NCBI GenBank assembly: GCA_022577435.1
Contig: JAKOON010000014.1
Location: 275,001 to 339,000, forward strand
Length of the DNA stretch: 64,000 bases
Reading direction: 5' to 3'
DNA from: Embiotoca jacksoni
Taxonomy: Eukaryota > Chordata > Actinopteri > Embiotocidae
This document shows, in pieces, positions 25,454-34,552 of this stretch (positions within the stretch are counted from its first letter, which is position 1; the number at the start of each line of letters is the position of its first letter). The notes below the pieces were generated by a model. That model was not told where the DNA came from. It ran no database searches and saw nothing but the letters and a program-made list of their open reading frames with translations. A program made the position numbers and the translations under genes.

Positions 25454-25979
25454 CCTGGACAAACACACGGGGTAAAAATACAGAACCGGTTCCTCTGCGT
25501 CGTTAATCGTCCCCTCGGATCAGAGGACTAAAGATTAATCAGCTCAAACTGATGCGGTGATATTTCCCGAGACGTTACTTCAGCGTGAGGAACTCATTTT
25601 ACAGCAACATGGACTCTTTCTTTGGTAAATAATCTTCCTCTACCGTCCAGTAAAAGTGTTTACAGGTAAAACATGTCAGAAACACAAATCAATGTCAGAG
25701 CAGGAGTCACCTAGAAGAGTTTTCATCGCTGCTCCAGTGAGTCTAGTTCATAATTTAAAGATCTGTGGAGCAGCTCCTGAAACTGAGGAGTTACCGGTCA
25801 GCTGATGAATGAGTCAACTTTAACATTTAAAGAAGTATGAAGGCAGTTCTGTGTGCCGTATTGAAGCCGACCTGTAGAACAGCTGATCAAACAGGAGTCA
25901 CCTGTTAGCCAACATTAGCAGCTGCTGAATGACGAGAACTTTAAAATGTGAAGAATTACCGCCGGAGTTTGGCGTCGTT

Positions 25980-26300
25980 TGTCCGGACGTTTACCTTTAC
26001 TCAGACCACTGACGTCATCTACCGAGCTGCGAGGCTAACCGTGAGCTTAGAGCCGCAGCGGATAAGACATCAGGTACTCACCTTCACAGGTGTCCCAGCT
26101 GACTCGACCAGGTGATCCGCCTCGCGGCCATTTAGCCGCAGAGCTAATCCCGTTAGCTCCAGCTACTCAGGCTACATTAGTTAGCTACGAACTTCCGCCA
26201 GACTCCGACACGTCACGCCGCATTAAACCTGGTCAACAGTTTGTTGGCTAAATATCGCAGCTCCGATCAGTTTAATGGCGGCCGCACACTTTCACGTTTT
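25980..26300. promoter_or_regulatory. Putative shared promoter region of pgap2 and the gene at 26765
   Basis: The two genes are divergent, and about 1.3 kb separates their first supported codons. GC and CpG content rises here, fitting a bidirectional promoter with non-coding first exons. No TATA box, initiator or transcript evidence was seen, so this rests on gene orientation only. Confidence 0.3.
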
Positions 26301-26764
26301 TCTCGTAGTTTCACGTTTCTCCACCGGACGGAGCTGCCGTACTTGGCTCCGTGACACCGGCATCAAGCTAGCTGTTAATGAGCACATCAACTTCCGGTCC
26401 TCCTTCAGAATAAAAGTCTCTAACTTCCAGCCGGACATTACCATATTTAAAAATATTCAAAACCAATATTTAAATAAAGCGGACAAAACATGTCAAATAT
26501 TAAAAGTGTGCAGACACACACAAAAAGAAGAGGACCTGAAAAGCAGTTTGTTCGTGGTCGGCGCTTGAGGCTGAATGATCTGAAACAAGAAGTTCAGAGA
26601 TCTGGGTTTGGATTCTGTTCAAAAACATCCAGGATGTTCTCTTTCCAGTGTTTCGCAATAGGCGTGGAAAGAAGCGGGCAATGCTGTGTTTCAGAGAAAA
26701 CACAACTCATCTACAGAGCAACAGACAGTCAGCACAAACTCCTTTCAGGACTTAAACGACGACA

Positions 26765-29700
26765 ATGGAGAACCGCAGCAACAAAAATAGACATCGGTAT
26801 TGGGCTCGTGACGGTCATCACTTGAGGCTGAATGATCTGAAACAAGTTAATTCACATGTTAACAAATACCTGTTCAAAGAAAACATCCCAGCATATCCTC
26901 AACCGGAGTTTCAGGTGTGTCGTCTGAAACACGACACCTGTGGAGAAGGTTTACGTGGTATCAAGATGGATGAAGGCTTCAGAGATCCGAGCGAAGACTC
27001 CCTGGTGTGGTGGAGTCTGTCTGTTGGACCGGAGGAGATAAAGTCAGCTGAGACGAGACTCCTGGAGGAGAAGTACGAGGAGCGGACGGAGGAGCAAGTC
27101 GCCATGCAGCAGAGCTTCCTGTGGAAGTTCGCCACCTCACCGGCCTTTCTGGAGACGTCCAGGCTGGGCTCGTACCGCTTCACCTTCCCCCTGGAGGAGC
27201 TGCTGACGGCCTACAGCGAGCAGGTACCAACTCACATCCCTGAAAAAGAAAATATCAAAGTCTTCAACTGAATTTAAAACTGAGTTTATTTTCTGTACAA
27301 ATAGACATGAAGTACGTGAAGTGTTTATTTCACTGATTGATCATCCATCAGTATTTAGCTTTTTATCTGAGTCCAGCCATGACAGGTTATTAAGAGTCAG
27401 GTCATCAACAGGTAAAAACTAAATAATCTAAATCTATGTCGGAGCCCCAGAGACACAAAACAGTTAAATACACAGATACACAACCAGGAAAAGACAAAAC
27501 ACAGAGAAGCTAAACAACAAAAACAAAGAGACACAAGTGTGTGTTTTCATTCGAACATCTCTTGTTGTCTCCAGTTTTGCTCCGGCCAGCCGCCCGTCAT
27601 GCGGGTGAAAGAGACCGACCTGTACAAACAGGAAGTGGTTCATGTCGTGTTGGTCCACAGCTCGGCCAATCAGGAGAAGTTTTCAGAGTACCCTTTGCTG
27701 ACTGATGACCCGAACGCCGTCTGCGTTTACAGAAATGGCTGCTTCATCTGGAGGCCGGAGGCCATGAGTGAGACACATAGGTAAGACCACAGACTGGACA
27801 TAAACGTGTTCGTAGCAGAAGTGTCTTCAGCTGCAATACCAGCGAGTGCCACTAGAGGTCGGCTCCAAAAAGCCTCCGGCTCCATAGACTCCCATTCAAC
27901 TTCTCTCATCAAATCCAAAGTGAATCAAATGTGTCCATCAGTTATCTCGGTGTTGTTAGCTAAAGTCACTCCTTATTAGTTTAGGCTCCTCCCTCAGCTT
28001 GTCCAAATATGGTCACTTCTGGCTTTTAAAATACCAGACTGGAGACTGGAGCCGCCCCTAGTGGCCCTCGGTGGTATTGCACTTTAATAAACGTGTATAT
28101 TCTAGTAACTCTGCAGGAACCAGCGGCCGTGCAGCTAAAGTTCAACTCTGCTGATGGGCGGTTTTGTTTTTAGGATTTCTCAGGAAGCCGTGACACTCGT
28201 TGAGTTTAATTTCACAGTCAAATCATGTTTACTGAACATCATGAGAGCCTTTGTTCTGCAGCAGGAAACACTGACGGTCTGTGTACCTGCTGCTGATGAT
28301 GATGATGATGAAGAACATTTGCATATTCAAAAAGGAGCCGATATCCAAAGTTAATCTGTAACATATTCATGTGAACAATTCAGTTTCCATCCGACAGGAT
28401 AGTATTAAAATTAAAGAATAAAAACAATTCATTTATTACTTCTCAACAGTGTTTTCATTAATTAACTGAACTCATAAATTAAAGGATGAATTAACAGATT
28501 TAAAAACACATTTAAAATCGAAAGAGGAGCCGAAACCCAACAACAGAAAAGGGGAGGAGCTTAACATTTCTGGAGGTCCATCTGAAAATAATCCCTCATT
28601 CATTAGAAAAGAAGATTCAAGAAGACCTGTTTTTGGGGTTGATGGAAAAATAATGAACTCATCATACTTGTCAAATATTGGTCTATAGTCTCAGTTACAA
28701 CGTCTTTGTCTTTATCTTGTGACCTACGACCTCACTACTATCTACAAAATCAGATATACAGAGGAAGTGGGGATGACTGTCAACTGTTTGTCAAACTGTA
28801 TAAAAGCTGAACTACGGAGGAGAGACTTCGAGCAATGCTGGACACCTTTCTTTGAGTGGACATGTATTTGCTCCTAACATAATTGGTCCTTCTAGCCGGA
28901 TCCCAACACCTCCTCCTCTCTCCGGACACAGCCTGAAACCGTGCGCGGGGGAGTCTGGGACTCCTGAGGAAAGACCTCCGCCTGTTTCTTTATCGAAACA
29001 GTTTGGCCATTGGTGAGACCAGGACTAACTGGAGAGAGGACGGGTGACGGGATCCCAGAACAAGGCTGATTCACCATCAAACATCGGGCACCCGGGTAAG
29101 ACATTTTTAGGGCCCGAGCATCGAGCATCGGTGCGAAAGCCCTGTTGTATTTCGTAAAAATGTTCTTGGCAGTCGTTCTTCTTTTTACGTAAAGTGATTT
29201 TCCTTTTTGGAGGCTTCATCATCTTCAAAAACTCATGAAAGTGGAAACACATTTGTTTCCCGGCGAAACATTTCGTATTCTAGTGGAGTCGCAAGTGGGC
29301 GTGGCCAAACGGCTCGAGAGCGCCCCCTACAGAGATGCCCCGGCGGCCACATTTATCTAAATTCACCAAATCCGGTGGACACGTGTATCACACTGAGACG
29401 CACAAAAAAGTTACGTTGCACCGTTACGTCAACTCGACAGGAAGTCCACCATTTTTAATCTAGTCGCCATTTTGGGCGATTTTGACACGTTGTACTTTGT
29501 CGAACTCCTCCGAGGGATTTTGTCCGACCGACTTGAATTTAGTTTCTCTGGATAGAAAACATGTTTGGGATTAAAAGTTATCAAAATAATTCGTTTTCAT
29601 CGATGTGTGTGCCCGTGAGAGGCGGCCATTTTGAGCGTCTCGCCATGAAACTACGAGTTGCTTTAAATCTTATGTACATGGACCGACCTTCTCCAAACAT

Positions 29701-32700
29701 CACAGGTATGATAACAGCCCCGCCCTGAAGACCCCTGTGGGGGAATATTCGCTCATAGTCATAGCGCCCCCTGTTGGCCACTGGAAATGACATTTTTCAT
29801 ACTTTCACATTCTACGTCAAGCTGGTTGATCCCATGAACCTAAAGTCGGGTCACAATAACCTAAACATGTAGTTGATGATATATTGAGACATTCGTTCGA
29901 CTTTGTTAATGGGCGTCGCCGTGACGATGCGGCAAAGTTGGATGTCTCGCCGTGACACAGGAAGTTGATGTTTAAGGTCAAAGGATGCTTGAAACCTCAC
30001 GAAACGTGTCACATACATCCGGCTTCATGAGATGATACATCTGATGTGTTTTGTAAGTCGGTGTGGCCAAACAGCTCGCCAACGCCCCCTGCTGGAGACA
30101 GGAAACGAGACAAAAATAGCAACTTTAAGCGGGTATCCGCGGTCCCTCGCGCGCTGCACTTCGGGGAGACGGGTGCCCGTACATCACTGCTTGTTGTTGT
30201 TGTACTAAAGAGTCAGGTCAGGGACCTGTACTAAAAGAGAGATAGGTCAGGGACCTACTAAAAAGTCTGAATAGACTAGGTAAACTAAAAGTCGCGCGTG
30301 CAAAAATAGGTCAGGGACCTACAGGTAACTAAGTCAGGGACTTAAGAGATAGGTCAGGGACCTACAGATAAATACAGAAAAAAAACTTTCAAAATATAAA
30401 ATAAATACAAATATACAAATAATTAGATACTGTGAGCGTCCAGTTGCTCGGGTGAACTCCATACTAACTGGTTGGCTCACAGATAGCAAAAATGGGATCA
30501 TGCTGTAGTAAGATTGAAGAGATACCTCTGGAGGGAGACGTAAAACGCATGCACTCAAAAGGTGCGGATAACATAAAATATTTGAAAAAATGGGAAAAGG
30601 AACACGGATTCAAGGGAAAACTGACAATGACAGCATGTAGAGAGTTGACAGAGAAGATAGAGAGCAAGTGTGAGGGAAATAAAAAAAAAAAAAAAGAGAA
30701 TGATCTGGGAGGGATTAAAAACAAAAAGGCAGGGGAAGGTAGTATAGCTCTTAATGCACCAATACTATATCTAATAATTGAAATACATTTCTCCTGGAAA
30801 AATGATGAAGATGATGATTATGTGGTACAAAAACTAACCAACATGGGACCGTGGCCCGATCCTCCTCCATACCCTAACATGGGACACGTCCCGGTAACAG
30901 CTGATCCGCCCGTTCCGCCTATTCCGCCTCCGGCTGCTCAGCCAGCTTCCGTCTCCGAACCCACGACACCGTCACCAAACTCCACCCCCTCTACTCCAAC
31001 CAGAAGGAGGAAGCGAGGTGGATGGAGAGGGGCTGGCGGCCGTGGGGGAGGACCACAAGAGACAGGTAAGGACACCTGCTATAATTGTGGGAGGAATGGA
31101 CACTGGGCAAGAGACTGCAGGCGGTGGAGAGACGGGAGGGGCGGAAGAAGCAGAGGAGGAGGAGGAGGAGGAGACGGTTGCAAACGGATTCAGCATGACT
31201 AACCACAACCACACCCGGATCAGGTTACACAGAAACACACACATTCACATGATTCACAGACACACCCAACTAAAAACTAAAGAGGAGGAGACCAGTGACG
31301 TGTTAGAGATAAGTACAGTTGAAATACTACTCACAGAACAAGATCAACCTTTGGTGACTCTACTGATAGAAGAGACTGAAGTAACCTTATTGTGCGATTC
31401 AGGAGCATGTAGGTCACTTATTAGGAGTGATGAGGACCCAAAATTACAGAAATTGGCACGAGAACAGATCTGGGTAAGAGCAGCAAACAGAGAAGTATAT
31501 GCAGAAATGACTTCCCCACTGTCTAAACTCATTTATGATGACCCTATGGCTGCCCACGATAAAATAAAATGGACACCAGAAACAGAAAACGATTTTGAAA
31601 AAATATGAAAAATTGTCAAAAAATTTCACGGACCCCCTGCAGTACCACCACGGACCCCCTAGGGGTCGCGGACCCCCTGTTGAGGACCTTTGCCCTCTAC
31701 AATGAGATACTATAGAAAAAACAACAACATGCAGAACAATGCTCCAGAACAAGAAAATCAACAGTGGAAGACAAACAAAGCACAACAAAAAGACGACGAT
31801 TTATGGAGATGACAAGAAGGCAAGATAATACTCCAAAAAAGTTTCTATAGATATACGACCTTTTGAGTCATGGGATGAACCATGTCCCAACAGGAGGGAT
31901 GGTATCTATAATAAACTAAGCATTTACAACATATGGCTTTACAAACTACTAAAATATTTTGTTTGGCATGTATTATATGTGCAAAACACAACCCCCAAGG
32001 AAACATGAGACCCACAAGGGGCCGGTTCCCTTCACCAGAGTATCCGGTCCAACATCTCGGCATGGATTTTATTGAATTAACACCATGCGAAGGAAAGAAA
32101 TATTATATATCTACAAAATCAGATATACAGAGGAAGTGGGGATGACTGTCAACTGTTTGTCAAACTGTATAAAAGCTGAACTATGGAGGAGAGACTTCGA
32201 GCAATGCTGGACACCTTTCTTTGAGTGGACATGTATTTGCTCCTTCTTGCAAGAATAAATGTCCGATGTGTTTGATTTTGAATCCAGCCTCTGAGTAATT
32301 TTTCTAACAGGGGGCGTGTCTGTTTGATTGACAGGCCTGTGGTGCAGTCAGGTTACAGCTATCGGTGGGCGGGACGTAGTATCGTCAGGTTTCCAATGAG
32401 TGATCGTCAGGTGGGCGGAGCCACAATGTACTGCGAGATATAAACTGTTTGACTCTGTTCTTGTCAGGTTTGAGTTGATCCACAGAGATGAAGAGATGCA
32501 GATGGAGGCTCAACCGGTGTTTAACCATCAGTTTTATGTTTGGGATAACGTGGTCATCGCCCTGCACGTGGAGAACGGACAGGTAACGTCTCTGAAGCTT
32601 CTTATCTTTCCGTCGTTGTTTAATCATCGTATTACAGCAGCGGCCCTCTTAGGTGGGTTAAAGTCTGTGTCTGGTTAGCGACTGCTGACTGATGGATTGG

Positions 32701-33168
32701 CGACCTAAGTTGAACTGCCAAGGTCGGGCTGTGATGGGTTGTTTTGTCTGTAAATTTCTAACAGAAAAGTTCTCATCGCAGTGACCCAGAGTCCAAAACC
32801 AACCGACAGTCCAAACCACGTAGTTATTAAAAATAAATAAGAGAAGCACATTTGAGAAGCTGGTGTGATGAATCGTTCACCGCCTTACGGATGAATACTG
32901 AGTCATATTGTCCACGAAAACAGGCGTTTGTCTCGTTGTGTTTCTTCTCTGGCAGGTTCTGAAGTTCAACGTCGATCAACTGAGAGAGAACCTGAAGTTC
33001 TGCGGTGAAGGTTACCCGCCTGTCAAATCAGGTTTGTATTTTGATAGTTTCGAGGATGCTAAGGATAAGGTAGAAAAGTTGTGGCCGGACGGTCGCTCCC
33101 CGCTGGAGAAGGAGCACTCGCTCAAGGAGAGTTTCACAGATCAGACGGCTGCAAACGCTCCGATCTGA
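26765..33168 (+). CDS. Unrecognised four-exon protein-coding gene (about 263-330 aa)
   Basis: Four exons join cleanly: 26765 (or 26966)-27223, 27575-27780, 32468-32582 and 32956-33168, with GT-AG junctions and phases 0, 2, 0. The joined frame ends in TGA at 33166-33168. The first two exons are well-composed and hydrophilic (for example DSLVWWSLSVGPEEIK, YSEQ|FCSGQPPVMRVKETD, CVYRNGCFIWRPEAMSETH). Later exons read VFNHQFYVWDNVVIALHVE and VLKFNVDQLRENLKFCGEG. No signal peptide, membrane segment or familiar catalytic motif is visible; it looks like a globular cytosolic protein rich in Trp and acidic residues. The ATG at 26966 has a good context (aagATGG) and begins the well-composed part. The ATG at 26765 would add 67 residues overlapping a local duplication (the motif encoding LRLNDLKQ also occurs 256 nt earlier), so I prefer 26966. 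I do not recognise the family. Confidence 0.75.
27832..28571. mobile_element. 740-bp dispersed repeat, copy 2
   Basis: Near-identical partner of 20509-21259 in the same orientation, including the 250-bp MITE-like unit with inverted ends (27832-28081). It begins 52 nt after the donor of exon 2 of the unrecognised gene and is followed at once by a family-B repeat fragment, itself interrupted by the retrovirus. Confidence 0.8.
28579..28639. repeat. Family-B repeat, left piece, split by a retrovirus
   Basis: Matches the reverse complement of the 9180-9243 part of the uninterrupted copy up to its run of G, then breaks at the retroviral LTR. The continuation resumes at 32310. Confidence 0.85.
28640..28879 (+). 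repeat. 5' LTR
   Basis: Begins TGATGGAAAAA and ends CTAACA. A TATA box (TATAAAAG) is at 28799-28806. Compared with the 3' LTR it lacks a block of about 61 nt (32244-32304 there) that contains the AATAAA signal. Where they overlap (28738-28874 with 32106-32242) I see one substitution. Confidence 0.85.
28884..28901 (+). promoter_or_regulatory. Retroviral primer-binding site, tRNA-Tyr-like
   Basis: TGGTCCTTCTAGCCGGAT begins 4 nt after the CA that ends the 5' LTR. Its reverse complement ends in CCA and resembles the 3' end of vertebrate tRNA-Tyr as I remember it, with one possible mismatch. Confidence 0.65.
29105..30190. mobile_element. Unclassified teleost dispersed repeat nested in the retroviral leader
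   Basis: Starts near GGGCCCGAGCATCGAGCATC and ends near CATCACTGCTTG, ends I associate with a common fish interspersed repeat family. Part of it (about 29717-30025) matches 58575-58862. It separates the primer-binding site from the gag start by about 1 kb, so it inserted after the retrovirus or travelled within it. No open frame of note. Confidence 0.65.
30213..30364 (+). other. Retroviral leader with five covarying small hairpins
   Basis: Stem-loops with a constant AGG loop and 6-bp stems: CAGGTC/GACCTG (30214-30228), TAGGTC/GACCTA (30243-30257, 30307-30321, 30350-30364) and TAAGTC/GACTTA (30330-30344). A sixth, different hairpin (AGTCT-GAAT-AGACT) lies at 30264-30277. The stems differ by paired changes, which argues for an RNA structure. 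It sits just upstream of gag, where a packaging or dimerisation signal is expected. Confidence 0.7.
30492..31202 (+). pseudogene. Retroviral gag remnant
   Basis: Open for 236 codons from ATG 30492. It begins MGSCCSK, a myristoylation and probable palmitoylation signal typical of a matrix domain. A proline/threonine-rich linker follows, then one CCHC zinc knuckle (CYNCGRNGHWARDC) near residues 197-210 and a Gly/Arg-rich tail. A capsid domain of normal size is missing, so the frame is internally deleted. A 15-nt A run near codon 65 may also have shifted the frame. Confidence 0.8.
31255..31608 (+). pseudogene. Retroviral protease and polymerase remnant
   Basis: In a different frame from gag. 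It contains an aspartic-protease active-site motif LLCDSGA at about 31387-31407 with a DSG triad. Soon after, the frame reads into IKWTPETENDFEKI, which resembles the end of a reverse transcriptase/connection region, then stops at 31608. The gap between these two pieces implies loss of nearly all reverse transcriptase. Confidence 0.7.
31933..32145 (+). pseudogene. Retroviral integrase fragment
   Basis: Contains a CIICAKHN zinc-binding segment and MDFIELTP, the start of the catalytic core with its first Asp. The frame then runs directly into LTR sequence at about 32105 and stops at 32145. The rest of the core and the C-terminal domain are deleted. Confidence 0.75.
32105..32309 (+). repeat. 3' LTR, 5'-truncated
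   Basis: Lacks the first ~98 nt present in the 5' LTR because of fusion to the integrase fragment. It retains the TATA box (32168-32173), AATAAA at 32254-32259 and the CA end at 32308-32309, followed by the GGGGG target sequence. Confidence 0.85.
32310..32394. repeat. Family-B repeat, right piece
   Basis: Continues the copy broken at 28639: gggggcgtgtctg and GACAGGCCTGTGG follow in the order seen, inverted, at 9130-9195. Confidence 0.85.
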
Positions 33169-33249
33169 AGTCGACAACGCTCAGAAGGTCCCGGAAGATG
33201 AAGACAACGACCAGTCGTAGATAGATTAAGCATGCTTCATCTTCTCAGT

Positions 33250-33873
33250 CATTTGCTTTCATTTATATGTTAGTGATCATTTCCTCTCAGGAACTAAAGC
33301 GACTTCCTATCGGCATTTTTAATGATGTTTCCTTTCAGTCTTTTGGTGGAAAAACTACAATTTTAATTTTTTTTATTAATATTTGTTTTCTACAGTAAAA
33401 TGTTGAGGATGTTTTTTGAAATTTATTTTAAGTTTTTTAAGTTTCAAGTTAAGCATGAAAATAAAAGCATCTCAGATTGTCAGTTTGGGGAGAAAAAGGG
33501 ACGAAGTGGAGAAAAGAGAAATAATAATGGATGTGGATAAAAGAGTTCTCTGTACGACTGCGACGTCATATTCCAATCATTTGCTTTCATTTATCTGTTT
33601 GTGATCATTTCCTGTCAGGAACTATGGCGATTTCCTGTCTGCAGTTATAACAGTGATGTTTCCTTTGAGTCTTTTTTAATTGACGTCTTTTCTACATTAA
33701 AATGTTGGAGATGTTGATTAAAGTTTTTACAAGTCAAACACGTTTTGATTGAATTATTCCGTTTTCAAAATAAAAGCCTCTCAGATTGTCAGTTTGGGGA
33801 GAAAAAGGGACGAAGTGGAGAAAACAGAAATATTTGATGTGGATAAAAGAGTTCTCTGTATGACTGCGACGTC
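33250..33873 (+). repeat. Tandem duplication of about 300 bp in the 3' UTR
   Basis: 33250-33568 and 33578-33873 are diverged direct repeats sharing CATTTGCTTTCATTTAT, TCAGATTGTCAGTTTGGGGA and GGATAAAAGAGTTCTCTGTA. Copy 1 carries AATAAA at 33460-33465, a candidate polyadenylation signal for the unrecognised gene ending at 33168; copy 2 has a matching aaaataaaag. A (GT)n tract follows at 33888-33942. Confidence 0.8.
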
Positions 33874-33883
33874 GCCACAGCCA

Positions 33884-33945
<62 letters not shown>

Positions 33946-34203
33946 AAGGAGACACGTCTTTTTGTCTTCAATGTTTCCTTCAGTTTGGACTCTGTATCCT
34001 CGTCTGTTCTGCTTTAAAATGTTTTATTTTTATTTTCCTTCAGACCACATGGACAATTAACATCTTATTTAACTTAAACTCTTAAAAAGCTTCACACACG
34101 TTTGAGTTGAAAGAGACCAAAGTGTCCAGTTTTTCAGATTGAAAGCCCATTAGAACCTTAAAATATAAATGACTAGATAAGGTTCAAATTATGGCAAAAA
34201 AAA

Positions 34204-34326
34204 CACACACAGAAACACAAATACACACACACACACAAACTAAAACACACACACACAGAAACACACAAATACACACACACACACACACAAACTAAAACAC
34301 ACACACACACACAGAAACACACAAAT

Positions 34327-34361
<35 letters not shown>

Positions 34362-34455
34362 CACAGTGTGCGCCCTCCCCATCTCTCCCCTCCCCTCCCC
34401 ATCCCTCTGTCACAAAGTCACACTGTTCTGTTGTTGTCGTCTGACTGGACAGTGG

Positions 34456-34536
<81 letters not shown>

Positions 34537-34541
34537 CACTA
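34204..34541. repeat. Compound (CA)n microsatellites
   Basis: CA tracts interrupted by gaaacacaaat and aaactaaaa (34204-34358), and a second CA tract at 34465-34541 ending 12 nt before the TIM start codon. Confidence 0.95.
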
Positions 34542-34552
34542 ACACTCACAGG

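Larger units (their letters stand above)
28640..32309 (+). mobile_element. Deleted endogenous retrovirus (about 3.67 kb, including a nested element)
   Basis: Order seen: 5' LTR (28640-28879), tRNA-Tyr-like primer-binding site (28884-28901), leader with a nested repeat, gag-like frame, protease-like frame, a short polymerase remnant, an integrase fragment, and a 5'-truncated 3' LTR (to 32309). It starts with TG, ends with CA and is flanked by a 4-5-bp run of G as target duplication. Most of reverse transcriptase, the end of integrase and any envelope gene are absent, so it is non-autonomous. The style of integrase and gag suggests a fish retrovirus lineage, but I cannot place it in a genus. 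It lies in the sense direction in an intron of a host gene. Confidence 0.88.

Noticed and set aside
26275..26568. 97-codon frame as first exon of the unrecognised gene
   Set aside because: It does not connect in frame to the next exon and has no recognisable domain; left as possible 5' UTR.
30215..30227. AGGTCAGGGACCT as an oestrogen response element
   Set aside because: Half-sites are too close (an ERE needs AGGTCAnnnTGACCT), and covariation points to RNA structure instead.
26765..33168. Naming the unrecognised gene as the C11orf42 orthologue
   Set aside because: Similar length and human chromosome arm only; I could not match any sequence block with confidence.
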